Assembly: GCF_030546805.1 (NCBI RefSeq)
Contig: NZ_JAUOPC010000007.1
Span: 62,001 to 126,000 of the forward strand
Direction: 5' to 3'
DNA length: 64,000 nucleotides
DNA from: Cyclobacterium sp. 1_MG-2023
Lineage (GTDB): Bacteria; Bacteroidota; Bacteroidia; Cytophagales; Cyclobacteriaceae
In this document: positions 1 to 9,151 of the stretch, in pieces
How the letters are laid out: each line of letters starts with the position of its first letter
Position numbering within the stretch: the first letter of the stretch is position 1
Made by a program: the position numbers and the translations under genes
Notes under the pieces: generated by a model
Told to the model about the DNA's origin: nothing
Database searches by the model: none
Seen by the model: the letters and a program-made list of their open reading frames with translations, nothing else

Positions 1-866
1 GGGTGAACGGACAAGAAGTTGCCTATTTGGTAGATGATATGGATGCAACTGGTTTCATTGCTCTGCAAGTTCATGGAATAGGTAAAAACCCTGAAAATGC
101 CGGTAAAAAGACCTACTTTAGAAATATCCGTATTCAAACTGAAAACTTAACACCAAAACCTTTTGAAAATGAAGTATTTGTGGTCAGTACAATAGACAAC
201 ACATTAACTTCTTACGAAAAAGACAATGGATGGAAACTCCTATTTGACGGTAAAACCAGCAATGGATGGAAAAGTGCCAAAGCAGAAACTTTCCCTGAAA
301 AAGGTTGGACAATCAATGAAGGTGTACTTACCATAGAGTCTTCTGATGGCAGAGAATCAGCAAATGCAGGTGACATTGTTACTGAAGAACAATACAGTGC
401 ATTTGATTTGGCTTTTGACTTTAAGATAACAGAAGGTGCTAATAGTGGTGTAAAATATTTTGTTACTTTAAATGAAAATAACACCGGATCTGCAATTGGA
501 TTAGAATACCAAATACTTGACGATGAAAGGCATCCGGACGCCAAAAAAGGCAAGGATGGTAACAGAACCTTGGCTTCCCTGTATGACTTAATCAAAGCGG
601 AAAAACAATCCCGATTTGTACGTCCTATAGGCGAATGGAACAAAGGTCGTTTGATTGTTTACCCTGACAACAAGGTAGAGCATTACATCAACGGACTTAA
701 AGTGGTTGAATACACCAGGGGATCTGATGAGTTCAGAGCATTGGTTGCTGAAAGTAAATATGCCAAATGGGATAATTTTGGAGAAGCTGAACAAGGACAT
801 ATCCTACTTCAAGATCATGGTGATGAAGTTCATTACAAAAACATTAAATTAAAGGAATTGAAATAA
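1..866 (+). CDS. DUF1080 (3-keto-disaccharide hydrolase-like) protein, 5' end missing
   Basis: This is the C-terminal part of a gene that begins upstream of the window. The frame is open from the first base, so the GTG at 3 is not a convincing start. The visible 287 residues hold the tail of one DUF1080 domain (jelly-roll, concanavalin-like fold), ending near residue 45 with the strand YFRNIRIQ. A complete second copy follows from about residue 77 (WKLLFDGK) to the end (YKNIKLKELK). Family members are secreted sugar-acting proteins common in Bacteroidetes and Planctomycetes, and some act on 3-keto-glycosides. Any catalytic role here rests on homology only. The gene stops 14 bp before a strong hairpin. 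The Tat-exported TIM-barrel gene next door is often found with this family, which supports a role in carbohydrate breakdown. Confidence 0.85.
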   Translation, partial: VNGQEVAYLVDDMDATGFIALQVHGIGKNPENAGKKTYFRNIRIQTENLTPKPFENEVFVVSTIDNTLTSYEKDNGWKLLFDGKTSNGWKSAKAETFPEKGWTINEGVLTIESSDGRESANAGDIVTEEQYSAFDLAFDFKITEGANSGVKYFVTLNENNTGSAIGLEYQILDDERHPDAKKGKDGNRTLASLYDLIKAEKQSRFVRPIGEWNKGRLIVYPDNKVEHYINGLKVVEYTRGSDEFRALVAESKYAKWDNFGEAEQGHILLQDHGDEVHYKNIKLKELK

Positions 867-880
867 AATAATTCCTAATA

Positions 881-914
881 AAAAAAAGGTAGGCCATTCG
901 GCTTACCTTTTTTT
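881..914. terminator. Bidirectional rho-independent terminator
   Basis: A 15-bp stem (881-895 with 900-914, one G-T wobble) closes on the 4-base loop ATTC. An A-run lies on the left and a T-run on the right, so it can terminate the DUF1080 gene on the plus strand and the TIM-barrel gene on the minus strand. Confidence 0.85.
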
Positions 915-995
915 ATGCCAATTCCTACCGACAGTAAGATAATTGGCTAATTCTTTATTTGGGTACTGCTAAACTTATTATTTTAAAAATGAATT

Positions 996-1892
996 TCACC
1001 CCATGGATTTCCTTACCGCCTTGAGGAAATGTTTCACTTTTTCAAAGGGATCTCCCGGGCCCAATGTTTCAATAGGTAGATAACCATTGTAATCACTCCT
1101 GTTGATGATTTTCATCAATCGCTTTAAATCTACAGGTTTTTGTTCACCAAAATGGTTAATGTTTTCTTTGATTTGCCAATTGACAGCATGATAAATATTT
1201 TCGCTTATCTCTTCATAAGGGTCTTTTAAAGAATAACTCCCCACATCCAATACCAAACCAAACCATTCTTCATCCACATTTTCCATGATATAATTCACTT
1301 GATCGGCAGATTTGATGAAATCATTGTGATTTTGCATGGCTACTATCACTCCATTCTCAGCTCCAAACACAGCACATTCCTGCATTGCTTCAATTACTCC
1401 CTCAGCTAACTCCTTCCACTCTGCCCCTTGAACTTTGGCCTTTCCTGCAAAAACACGCAGTACAGGTGCACCCATTTTTGAGGCAGCCACTATCCAGTCT
1501 TTTACATGTTTAATTTCTTTTTTCCTTTGGGCTGCATCACCTAAAGTAAAATCATTTCTGACTCCGGTACCACTTATGTCTAAACCTTTATAATGTGCTT
1601 TTTTTTTGATGTCATAAAGCAACTTATCATCAGGAACCTCAGGGTAAGCTTTGATATAGTAGGCAGTTAAATCAATGGCAGGTATGGCATTTTCTGCACA
1701 AAAATTAAACAAACCATCAAGGGAAAGTGAATTGTCCCGTAAGGATGCATTGAAAGAATAAGCATTTAAACTAAGCTTAAGGTTTTTATTTTTCACCTTT
1801 AGAGATCCAGACCTTGGTGCAATACCCAATAATGGTAAAGCTGTCAGCCCTAGCCCTTTTTTCAAAAAACTTCTTCTTGGTTTTTGGCTCAT
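996..1892 (-). CDS. Tat-exported sugar phosphate isomerase/epimerase-like TIM-barrel protein
   Basis: The 298-residue protein has a twin-arginine leader (R6-R7, RRSFLKK, followed by a hydrophobic stretch), so it is probably exported folded to the periplasm. The rest reads as an AP-endonuclease-2/xylose-isomerase-like TIM barrel, with acidic and histidine residues at strand ends (for example the AMQNHNDF and LVLDVGSY segments and a C-terminal IETLGPGDP). Relatives are called sugar phosphate isomerase/epimerase, but exported members probably act on free sugars or keto-glycosides. Substrate is unknown. A TAATTTTG box lies at 1932-1925 on the minus strand, a possible -7 element without a well-placed -33. 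It sits between the DUF1080 gene and uxaC, consistent with carbohydrate catabolism. Confidence 0.85.
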   Translation of the reverse strand: MSQKPRRSFLKKGLGLTALPLLGIAPRSGSLKVKNKNLKLSLNAYSFNASLRDNSLSLDGLFNFCAENAIPAIDLTAYYIKAYPEVPDDKLLYDIKKKAHYKGLDISGTGVRNDFTLGDAAQRKKEIKHVKDWIVAASKMGAPVLRVFAGKAKVQGAEWKELAEGVIEAMQECAVFGAENGVIVAMQNHNDFIKSADQVNYIMENVDEEWFGLVLDVGSYSLKDPYEEISENIYHAVNWQIKENINHFGEQKPVDLKRLMKIINRSDYNGYLPIETLGPGDPFEKVKHFLKAVRKSMG

Positions 1893-2132
1893 ATTTTTTA
1901 AGTGAATAAATTATAAAATATTGACAAAATTAATTTTAACATTATTTTTTATCGTTAATACAAACAATAATAGGCTATACAATCGTTTACCCCCTAAGAT
2001 AACCAACAAAAAAGGAACCTCATGAATATCCTTGCAGTTTTTATTTATGCAATCGATTGGCTAAATCACTCAAAAGTCTGGAATAAGCAAAAATAAATTT
2101 TTAATATTACTATTAGATTAAAAGAACAGATA

Positions 2133-3563
2133 ATGCAAAACACAGTAAAACCTTCTAATAACACATTCCTAACTGATGATTTTCTTCTAAAAAATGATTT
2201 TTCCAAAAGGTTATATCATGATTATGCGAAGAAAATGCCAATCATTGATTACCATTGTCACCTTTCTCCAAAAGACATCGCTTTGGACCGAAAATTCAAC
2301 AATATGTCTACGATCTGGTTAGAGGGGGACCATTATAAATGGCGCGCCATGAGAACGCTAGGAGTCGATGAAAAATACATTACAGGAGACTCCAGTGATC
2401 AAGAAAAGTTTGAAAATTGGGCAAAAATTGTTCCACAGACAATGAGAAACCCATTGTATCACTGGACCCATCTTGAATTGAAAGGCTATTTTGGAGTAGA
2501 TAAACTGTTAAATGAAAGTTCAGCCTCAGAAATCTATAACACTACTACAGATCTTCTACAGCAAAAAGAATACAGCACCAGGGGCTTATTGTCCAAAATG
2601 AACGTTGAAGTAGTATGTACGACGGATGACCCAATTGACAGCCTGGAATACCATCAAATGGCCAAAGCTGATAATATCGCCATAAAATTACTCCCAACAT
2701 TTAGACCTGATAAAGCCTATGCAGTCGAAAACCCAAGCGCATACATTTCGTACTTGGAAAAGTTAGCTGATGCTAGCGGACTAGTTATTAATACCTATGA
2801 GGACCTTTTGGCTGCTTTAGAAAATCGTGTCGCTTATTTCCATGAAAATGGAGGTAGACTTTCAGACCATGGACTTGAGCAATTGTACTTTTTTGACAAT
2901 GAAAAATATTCGATAGACACCTTGTTTGCTACCATCAAAAAAGGTGAAGCTCTTCAGCCTGATGAGGTGAAGTATTTTAAATTTAAAACCCTTACAGCGC
3001 TTAGCAAGATGTACCATGCCAAAAGCTGGACCCAACAATATCACCTTGGCGCACTCAGGAACACCAATGAAAGAATGCTTAGAATACTGGGGCCTGACAC
3101 CGGATTCGATTCCATTGGAGATTTTTCACAAAGTGTAGCTTTGGCCAAATTCCTTAACAACTTGGACAGCACAGATCAATTGTCAAAAACCATTTTATAC
3201 AACCTTAACCCGGCAGACAATGAAGTAATGGCCACCATGGTTGGGAATTTTAATGATGGCTCTATCAAAGGCAAAGTTCAGTTTGGCTCAGGATGGTGGT
3301 ACCTAGACCAAAAAGATGGCATGGAAAAACAAATCAATACGCTTTCTAATATGGGGATCCTTAGTTGCTTTGTAGGCATGCTTACAGATAGCCGAAGCTT
3401 CTTATCCTTCCCACGACATGAGTACTTCAGAAGAATCCTTTGTAACCTAATCGGACAAGATGTAAGCAATGGAGAACTTCCTGCCGATGAGGAGTGGTTG
3501 GGACAAATGGTTGAGGATATTTGTTACCGAAACGCCAGAAACTATTTCGGCTTCTATTCATAG
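2133..3563 (+). CDS. uxaC: Glucuronate isomerase (uronate isomerase)
   Basis: At 476 residues the protein matches the usual UxaC length. It interconverts D-glucuronate with D-fructuronate (and D-galacturonate with D-tagaturonate), the first cytosolic step of hexuronate breakdown. The amidohydrolase-type metal motif is seen near the N-terminus (DYHCHLSP, H41 and H43), and typical blocks follow (TTDDP, FGSGWW, MLTDSRSF, the last near the C-terminus). It is a single-gene unit ending in its own terminator at 3682-3717, and it converges with a FucP-type permease. UxuA/UxuB/KdgK partners are not in the window. I saw no clear TAnnTTTG promoter upstream. Confidence 0.96.
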   Translation: MQNTVKPSNNTFLTDDFLLKNDFSKRLYHDYAKKMPIIDYHCHLSPKDIALDRKFNNMSTIWLEGDHYKWRAMRTLGVDEKYITGDSSDQEKFENWAKIVPQTMRNPLYHWTHLELKGYFGVDKLLNESSASEIYNTTTDLLQQKEYSTRGLLSKMNVEVVCTTDDPIDSLEYHQMAKADNIAIKLLPTFRPDKAYAVENPSAYISYLEKLADASGLVINTYEDLLAALENRVAYFHENGGRLSDHGLEQLYFFDNEKYSIDTLFATIKKGEALQPDEVKYFKFKTLTALSKMYHAKSWTQQYHLGALRNTNERMLRILGPDTGFDSIGDFSQSVALAKFLNNLDSTDQLSKTILYNLNPADNEVMATMVGNFNDGSIKGKVQFGSGWWYLDQKDGMEKQINTLSNMGILSCFVGMLTDSRSFLSFPRHEYFRRILCNLIGQDVSNGELPADEEWLGQMVEDICYRNARNYFGFYS

Positions 3564-3681
3564 TCATCAAGAGATTTATTCGGACAGCATTCAAGCGAAT
3601 TTAAGCCATAATTCCTCAATACAAAATCGAAGGGGAATTGAATAAATCTTCCGGGACAATAAATTTACCGGCCCAAAGAAG

Positions 3682-3717
3682 AGCTCCATGCTATTTACTT
3701 AGCATGGAGCTTTTTAT
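3682..3717 (+). terminator. Rho-independent terminator of uxaC
   Basis: A perfect 12-bp stem (3682-3693 with 3700-3711) with a 6-base loop is followed by a T-rich tail, about 120 bp after the uxaC stop. Confidence 0.85.
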
Positions 3718-3744
3718 TAGATGATTTTTTTTTTTGTATAAACA

Positions 3745-3769
3745 TTTAGCGGAACAACATGTCGCTAAA
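3745..3769. repeat. Short inverted repeat between convergent genes
   Basis: Perfect 7-bp arms (TTTAGCG and CGCTAAA) flank an 11-base loop just downstream of the fucP-like gene's stop. On the minus strand no T-run follows directly, so a terminator role for the permease gene is only possible. Confidence 0.35.
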
Positions 3770-3782
3770 ACACCATTAAGCA

Positions 3783-5081
3783 TCAAGCTGCTGCAGTATT
3801 CTTACCCGATTCTTGGAAATAATGGGAAAGCCCAAAATACATAACTACCCCAAAGCAAAACATGGGCACGTAATAAGAAAGGCCAATACTGCCACTGATG
3901 TCAGAAACCTGACCTTGTACAGCCGTGATCAATGCACCTCCTAAAATGGCCATAATCAACCCTGAACCACCTAGTTTGGTATCATTACCCAAACCTTCAG
4001 CAGCCAAACCATAAATGGTTGGAAACATAAGTGACATGCATACGGATATCAAAACCAGTGCAATCACAGCCATCATTCCACTTCCATAAATCACCACAAA
4101 ACTCAATAGTATGGCTAGAAGTGAAGAGAGCGCCAATAATATTGATGGCTTAAAAAACTTCATCAAAAAGGTGAATATAAAACGACTACCGGCAAAAAGC
4201 ACCAAAGAAATTAAATAATAATCTGAGGCCCCACTTTCCATCACATCAAGTTCTGCCATTACGTACCTGATGGTAAAGGACCAAACACCTATCTGAGCTC
4301 CTACATAAAAGAATTGTGCCATTACCCCTCTCACATAATTCTTATTTTTCAGCAGTCTTCTAAAACCACCAATTACCCCATCTTTTTCTGTTTCTTCAGA
4401 GGCTGCAGGCATTTTAACAGCTCGGATTATGAACCATACGACAATCAGAAACAAAGCCACACCGACATAGGTACTTACCACTCCCGCTAGTTCATCTGCC
4501 TGTATGGCTTCCAATTCTTCAGGTGCCATATTGGTTCGGTCTATAGCCTCGGCAGTATTAAGCTTAGAAAGAATAAATACTTTACTTAGAAAAACGCCAA
4601 TTACGGAACCAATGGGATTAAATGACTGTGCCAAATTTAGCCTTTGAGTGGCCGTTTCAGGAGGTCCAATCACCAAAATATAAGGATTGGCTGCAGTTTC
4701 CAAAATGGAAAGTCCTCCGGCAAGTACATATAAAGCAAGCAAGAAAAACCCATAAGACATCATCATTCCCGCAGGATAAAATAGCAATGATCCTAAAGCA
4801 AAAAGACCTAAACCCAGAAGAATACCGGATTTATAGGAGTATTTTCTTATAAATATGGCTGCCGGCAAAGCCAAGCAAAAGTAGGATCCATAGAAAGCCA
4901 ACTGAATCCATGAGGTCTGAAAATCAGTCATGCTCATGATTCTCTTAAAGGCGGCCAATAGGGTATCTGTCATATTGTGCGCTACCCCCCACAACATAAA
5001 CAATCCTGTAAGCAATAGGAAGGGCCAAAAATTCTGCTTTGAAATTAATTCTGCTTTCGCTGGGTTTATAGTTTGACTCAT
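3783..5081 (-). CDS. fucP: FucP-family sugar:H+ symporter (MFS)
   Basis: This 432-residue, twelve-segment major facilitator belongs to the fucose/glucose/galactose:H+ symporter group. It carries the family signature around residues 125-158 (ILETAANPYI, then LAQSFNPIGS). By position, D39, E128, Q152 and N155 match the proton-coupling and sugar-binding residues known from E. coli FucP (D46, E135, Q159, N162); the alignment was made by eye. It should carry L-fucose or a related sugar across the inner membrane. The aldo/keto reductase gene lies 24 bp upstream on the same strand, so the two probably form an operon. Relatives carry glucose, N-acetylglucosamine or rhamnose, so the exact substrate is open. 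Confidence 0.88.
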   Translation of the reverse strand: MSQTINPAKAELISKQNFWPFLLLTGLFMLWGVAHNMTDTLLAAFKRIMSMTDFQTSWIQLAFYGSYFCLALPAAIFIRKYSYKSGILLGLGLFALGSLLFYPAGMMMSYGFFLLALYVLAGGLSILETAANPYILVIGPPETATQRLNLAQSFNPIGSVIGVFLSKVFILSKLNTAEAIDRTNMAPEELEAIQADELAGVVSTYVGVALFLIVVWFIIRAVKMPAASEETEKDGVIGGFRRLLKNKNYVRGVMAQFFYVGAQIGVWSFTIRYVMAELDVMESGASDYYLISLVLFAGSRFIFTFLMKFFKPSILLALSSLLAILLSFVVIYGSGMMAVIALVLISVCMSLMFPTIYGLAAEGLGNDTKLGGSGLIMAILGGALITAVQGQVSDISGSIGLSYYVPMFCFGVVMYFGLSHYFQESGKNTAAA

Positions 5082-5105
5082 TGGTGATTTAGATTATTTA
5101 GATTT

Positions 5106-6140
5106 TTAAATATTAGGGAAATCCGAAATTAAGGATTTATCTTTTAATTCCTGCCAAAATTCTTCAGGCAATGAAGTTTCGGAGGCAATCAAATTTTTCT
5201 TTACCAATTCCGGCTTATTTACACTAAGGGCAATACTTGTCACTCCCGGGATCTTTAAAGAAAATTGAATGCAAGCGTGAAAAGGGTCCACAGCATAGGC
5301 TTCACATACCTCAAAAAACTTGTTTCTCCATTGTATTTTTTTATGGTCTTCTACATCACCAGGGTCTAGCCTTTTGTAATCATAAAAATCTTCCCCTGTT
5401 AAAAACCCGGATTGAAAAATAGCCGCTAGAATTATCCCAACCCCCTCTTTCCTCAACAAGCCTACAAAATCCAATAATTCAGGGGGATGGTTGATAAGAG
5501 AAAGACTATTGGCAATCATTACATAGTCCAGTGGAACACGCTGATAAATTTCTTTGATGATTTTCCAATCTTTTGCTCCAACTCCAACCCCCTTCACTTT
5601 GCCCTGTTCTTTCAACTCCTTCATGGCTCTAATCGCTCCTAGGACATCTTCCCATAGTGCCTCCCGCTCTTCCTCAGTATTGGCCTTATCTAAAAATTCA
5701 TCGGGGTCATGAAGGGAAATGAGCTGTGGTACATAGCCTTGTAAAAGGGCATTATCCTTCTCGAAACACTCAAGAATCCCTTTATAACTAATTTTCTGGA
5801 CGGCGTCATTTTTTATCCCCTTCCAAATATTAGGCTCAAAAAGGGGTTCTGCTGTGGTAAGAGGAACTCTTGTCCAGCCAAGTTTATTGGTAATAATGAC
5901 ATTTTTCTTGGGTATACCCTCCTCTACTAAAAATTCTCCCAATACTTCCAAAGCCAAGCCTGCACCATATTTTCCGGCAGTATCAAATACCGTAAAAGGG
6001 TGTGTTTGTTCAAATGCCTCTTTTAATATTTGCTTCTTTTCTGCTTTTGTATATGATTTGAAGAGGTTCCCTAGAGCACTACTCCCAAAAATGATTGATG
6101 GAAACTCTAAACCAGTTTTACCAAATGGCCTTGTATTCAT
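5106..6140 (-). CDS. Aldo/keto reductase, aldose (L-fucose-type) dehydrogenase-like
   Basis: The 344-residue protein is a (beta/alpha)8 NAD(P)-dependent oxidoreductase. The full catalytic tetrad is visible: D53 and Y58 in FDTAGKYG, K86 in TNKLG and H144 in SLHDPDE. The N-terminus (GKTGLEFP, then SALGNLF) is typical of the D-threo-aldose 1-dehydrogenase/L-fucose dehydrogenase branch, which oxidises L-fucose and similar sugars to lactones. Lying 24 bp before a FucP-type permease on the same strand, it fits uptake followed by oxidation of a 6-deoxy sugar. No lactonase or dehydratase partner is nearby, so the pathway is incomplete here. Confidence 0.85.
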   Translation of the reverse strand: MNTRPFGKTGLEFPSIIFGSSALGNLFKSYTKAEKKQILKEAFEQTHPFTVFDTAGKYGAGLALEVLGEFLVEEGIPKKNVIITNKLGWTRVPLTTAEPLFEPNIWKGIKNDAVQKISYKGILECFEKDNALLQGYVPQLISLHDPDEFLDKANTEEEREALWEDVLGAIRAMKELKEQGKVKGVGVGAKDWKIIKEIYQRVPLDYVMIANSLSLINHPPELLDFVGLLRKEGVGIILAAIFQSGFLTGEDFYDYKRLDPGDVEDHKKIQWRNKFFEVCEAYAVDPFHACIQFSLKIPGVTSIALSVNKPELVKKNLIASETSLPEEFWQELKDKSLISDFPNI

Positions 6141-6173
6141 TTCAAACGAGGGTCTAGGACTAGCATTTTATTT

Positions 6174-7127
6174 TTAGTTTCTTTTCATTCCATAATGCCT
6201 GTCTCTGGCAAAAGTCTCCAGGTGTCTGTGCTTTTTTGACTCGTATATATCTGATATGGTAATGAGTATTCCCGTTTCTTCTACCGCACCAAACTCATAA
6301 TTCATTGCAGTTCCAAAAGTTTTCATTGTCGAAGAGAGATTCATGTACGTATTGATCAATGGAGGAATATTTTCTCCCAAATTTCTCACCTTTGTATTAA
6401 GTACTTTATACCCTTCCTTATAAGGCAAACCATCAAAGGTACCCTTAAAATTGCTTTCGTCAGTTTTATAATCCAATGAAGTTATGGGTACAATTAACTT
6501 GTCATTGTCCGGGAAATAATGATTCATAAAATAAATTAATAAATCCCTGGCCTCTGCATTATAATGAGGGTACATGGTTACTTTACCAAATAGATATTTG
6601 ACATCCGGATTGATCATTACAACCGCTCCCAAACCATCCCACAAATTATCCAAAGAAAAAATACCCCTCCTATTGTCTACGCTGGGTTGGTATTTAGGCT
6701 GTACGAAAGACCGGCCCAATTCAATGGTGTAAGGAAGGTAATCCTTGATAAAAGCATCCGAAAAATTAAAAAGATGGGCTGTAGAAAGATTCACTGAACC
6801 TTCTTCAGTATACCCTGCATCAGAACATTTAATCAACCTATACCCTGCAATGATCTCTTTATCTACAGGATTCCATGCGATCAATTGGTCATAGCATTTT
6901 TCGCAAGTATCATTTTCATCTATATCCAAGGGCAATCCAGTACCACCTCCGGCAGCTCGAAATGATATCTCACGTAATCGCCCAATTTCTTTCAATACAT
7001 TTGGTGCATTATGTTGGTTTACCAAATATATTTCATTTTCCCCATTATTTACATATCTTAAAAATCGATCGGGTGTCAATTCATTTTTTATGGCATCCCT
7101 TTCAATCGGGTTGATAATGTCTTGCAT
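6174..7127 (-). CDS. GNAT-fold N-acyltransferase, probable aminolipid (glycine/ornithine lipid) synthesis
   Basis: This 317-residue soluble protein resembles the acyl-ACP-dependent N-acyltransferases that attach a 3-hydroxy fatty acid to glycine or ornithine (OlsB/GlsB group). Features seen are RLREISFR at about 48-55, an AGYRLI strand typical of a GNAT core, and the ELGRSFVQPKYQ segment found in hemolysin-like acyltransferases. It lies 5 bp downstream of a PlsC-like O-acyltransferase gene. N- plus O-acyltransferase is the pair known to make glycine lipids in Bacteroides (GlsB/GlsA). Which amino acid is used here cannot be read from sequence. It has a CEKC pair near residue 92, of unknown meaning. 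Confidence 0.78.
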   Translation of the reverse strand: MQDIINPIERDAIKNELTPDRFLRYVNNGENEIYLVNQHNAPNVLKEIGRLREISFRAAGGGTGLPLDIDENDTCEKCYDQLIAWNPVDKEIIAGYRLIKCSDAGYTEEGSVNLSTAHLFNFSDAFIKDYLPYTIELGRSFVQPKYQPSVDNRRGIFSLDNLWDGLGAVVMINPDVKYLFGKVTMYPHYNAEARDLLIYFMNHYFPDNDKLIVPITSLDYKTDESNFKGTFDGLPYKEGYKVLNTKVRNLGENIPPLINTYMNLSSTMKTFGTAMNYEFGAVEETGILITISDIYESKKHRHLETFARDRHYGMKRN

Positions 7128-7132
7128 AAATC

Positions 7133-7954
7133 CTACTTGTTCTGGACAATATTGTATACTATTTTTTTAACCTCCTCTGCCCAATATTTATCCGTTTTAG
7201 AAGCATCAAAATACTTGTAAGAAATCGGTTTTCCTATATGGACAACAATTTTTTTGTTTTTCTGACCAAACATTTCGTCCGCCAAATAAAACATTTCAAC
7301 ATTGGCCTTTACTCCTAACTTTTTCCTAAGATTGGCCAAATTATAAAAAAAAGATGAATTTCTACCTTCTATATAGATGGGAACAACATCTTTTTTATAC
7401 TTCTTCGCTTTGTTGATAAAGCTTTTTTTCCATTCCAAATCCTTGATGCCACCCTCCTGCTTTCTTGAAACCAATCCTGCGGGAAAGATAATGACACCAT
7501 TATCGGAGGCATACGTTGATTCGATAATCTCAACACCTCTTTTACCATGCCCTCCATGTTTATTTACCGGAACGAATAATTTACCAAAATTAGGGATGTT
7601 CATCAAGACATCATTAACTAAAAACCTCAGGTCCCTTCTGAATTTACCAAGCACATGCATCAGTACAATACCATCCAGCCCTCCCAATGGATGGTTGGAA
7701 GCAAAGATAACATTTCCGGTTATTGGTATATTGGCTTCATTCTTTACTTCTATTTCCATACCGAATTCCTCTATCAAGGCATTAACAAAGGCCAATTCCT
7801 CTAGGTCGGCATGCTTTTCCATAATCTCATTGACTTCTGTCTCATGAGCAATTCTTTTGATATAGGAGAGCAAAAACCCGGGAATCCACTTCAACAAACC
7901 TGGATTTTTTTTCCCTATTACTTTCTCTATCTCAACGAATTTTTTATTTGTCAC
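7133..7954 (-). CDS. PlsC-like O-acyltransferase, probable aminolipid synthesis
   Basis: The 273-residue protein belongs to the lysophospholipid acyltransferase superfamily. The catalytic block reads NHPLGGLDG, a spaced form of the usual HxxxxD, and the second block is FPAGLVSRK. These are characteristic of the OlsA/GlsA-type branch that O-acylates lyso-aminolipids, not of the glycerol phosphate branch (FPEGTR). It is the first gene of a two-gene operon with the N-acyltransferase 5 bp downstream. Together they could make a phosphorus-free membrane aminolipid. A good promoter match lies at 8084-8115, which implies a leader of roughly 120 nt. The assignment is by motif and context. Confidence 0.78.
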   Translation of the reverse strand: MTNKKFVEIEKVIGKKNPGLLKWIPGFLLSYIKRIAHETEVNEIMEKHADLEELAFVNALIEEFGMEIEVKNEANIPITGNVIFASNHPLGGLDGIVLMHVLGKFRRDLRFLVNDVLMNIPNFGKLFVPVNKHGGHGKRGVEIIESTYASDNGVIIFPAGLVSRKQEGGIKDLEWKKSFINKAKKYKKDVVPIYIEGRNSSFFYNLANLRKKLGVKANVEMFYLADEMFGQKNKKIVVHIGKPISYKYFDASKTDKYWAEEVKKIVYNIVQNK

Positions 7955-8083
7955 TTGAAAATATTTTTAATAAATGGTTCACCATTGCCCTTCACGGCCG
8001 GTATTCAACTGATGTACAGACCAGTAAACTTAATATTGGTGAAAGGTTTATTGAATCGGTGCTTTTTTGAATATAAGGTACAA

Positions 8084-8115
8084 CAAAAATACAGAAATTA
8101 ATTTATCAGTTTCAA
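8084..8115 (-). promoter_or_regulatory. Bacteroidetes-type promoter for the aminolipid operon
   Basis: On the minus strand TTG (8115-8113) and TATTTTTG (8091-8084) are separated by 21 bp, matching TTG-N(17-23)-TAnnTTTG. It precedes the O-acyltransferase by about 130 bp. Confidence 0.42.
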
Positions 8116-8238
8116 TTGATTGACCAATCTAACCCTCGATTTTTCTGTCTTGTACTTTTAATTACCATTAAATTATCCTTAATTATAGCTTTAACTTTTC
8201 AACTTTTCCAACATCCCAACTTAGCTAAAAAAAAGTCA

Positions 8239-9075
8239 ATGAAAATCGCCATCACAGGAGCCACCTCAGGTATAGGAACAGAAAAAGTTAAAGCTCTAGC
8301 CCCGCTATGCGAACAAATGTTTCTACTGGTAAGAAACGAAAAAAAAGCAAGAGACCTGATTCATTCCCTGCCTTCCAATCAGGAAAAAATCAGCGTGATT
8401 TATTGTAATCTTTCTGACCTAAGCTCTGTGGCAAAAGCGGCGACTACTTTATCTCAAAAAACCACTCAATTGGATGTTCTTATCAACAATGCGGGTGGTA
8501 TTTTTCCTGAAAAGTCGATCACTACAGATGGGCACGAACTCACTTTTTGTGTCAATCATCTGGGCCACTTTCTTTTGACATACCTTACGCTACCTCTTTT
8601 AACTTCCGGCAAAGGTGGAAAAATCATCAGTGTTAGCTCTGAGGCCCATAAAGCGGCCAATATAATTGAGGAAGATCTAGAACTAAAAAATGATTTTTCT
8701 TCCTTTAAGGCGTACGCCAATGTCAAGCTATACAACCTGCTCTTTACAAAATCTCTGGCGGAGAAATTCAGTGACAAAGGAATAGAGGCTTATGCTTTAC
8801 ACCCAGGAGTGGTCAACACCAATTTCGGTAACCAAAGCAAAGGGATATTTAAATTCATCCTTTTCTTGGCAAAACCTTTTATGATTAGTCCTAAAAAAGG
8901 AGCGCAAACAGGTATATATCTGGCTACAAACCAATTGGACCAAAGGAGCAATGGTGGGTATTTCAAAAAGAGAAAATTGGCTAAAGCCACAAAGGATGCC
9001 TCCTCTAAAAAGCTAAGAAATCTCCTATGGGAATACAGCATAAAGCAGATACAACCATTTTTGGGAAATAAATAA
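8239..9075 (+). CDS. Short-chain dehydrogenase/reductase, retinol dehydrogenase-like
   Basis: From the ATG at 8239 the protein is 278 residues and begins directly with the cofactor-binding strand (MKIAITGATSGIG). The open frame extends upstream to a TTG at 8116, but that adds an atypical hydrophobic leader and would overlap the opposite-strand promoter. Classical SDR motifs follow: TGxxxGIG, NNAGG, S in ISVSSEA, and YxxxK read as AYANVKL. The C-terminus is basic and lysine-rich. It is an NAD(P)H-dependent cytosolic oxidoreductase of unknown substrate, close to the RDH/WW-domain oxidoreductase branch. It converges with the DUF4249 gene. Confidence 0.88.
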   Translation: MKIAITGATSGIGTEKVKALAPLCEQMFLLVRNEKKARDLIHSLPSNQEKISVIYCNLSDLSSVAKAATTLSQKTTQLDVLINNAGGIFPEKSITTDGHELTFCVNHLGHFLLTYLTLPLLTSGKGGKIISVSSEAHKAANIIEEDLELKNDFSSFKAYANVKLYNLLFTKSLAEKFSDKGIEAYALHPGVVNTNFGNQSKGIFKFILFLAKPFMISPKKGAQTGIYLATNQLDQRSNGGYFKKRKLAKATKDASSKKLRNLLWEYSIKQIQPFLGNK

Positions 9076-9151
9076 GCATAAAAAAGGTTTTCCTTATTTA
9101 CAGGAAAAAGCAAGCCCCACTTTTGTAAACAGCTCCACCTCAGCAGAGCAA

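Noticed and set aside
9082-9115. Possible terminator between the SDR and DUF4249 genes
   Set aside because: The stem is only about six base pairs with an A/T-rich loop and no defined T-run.
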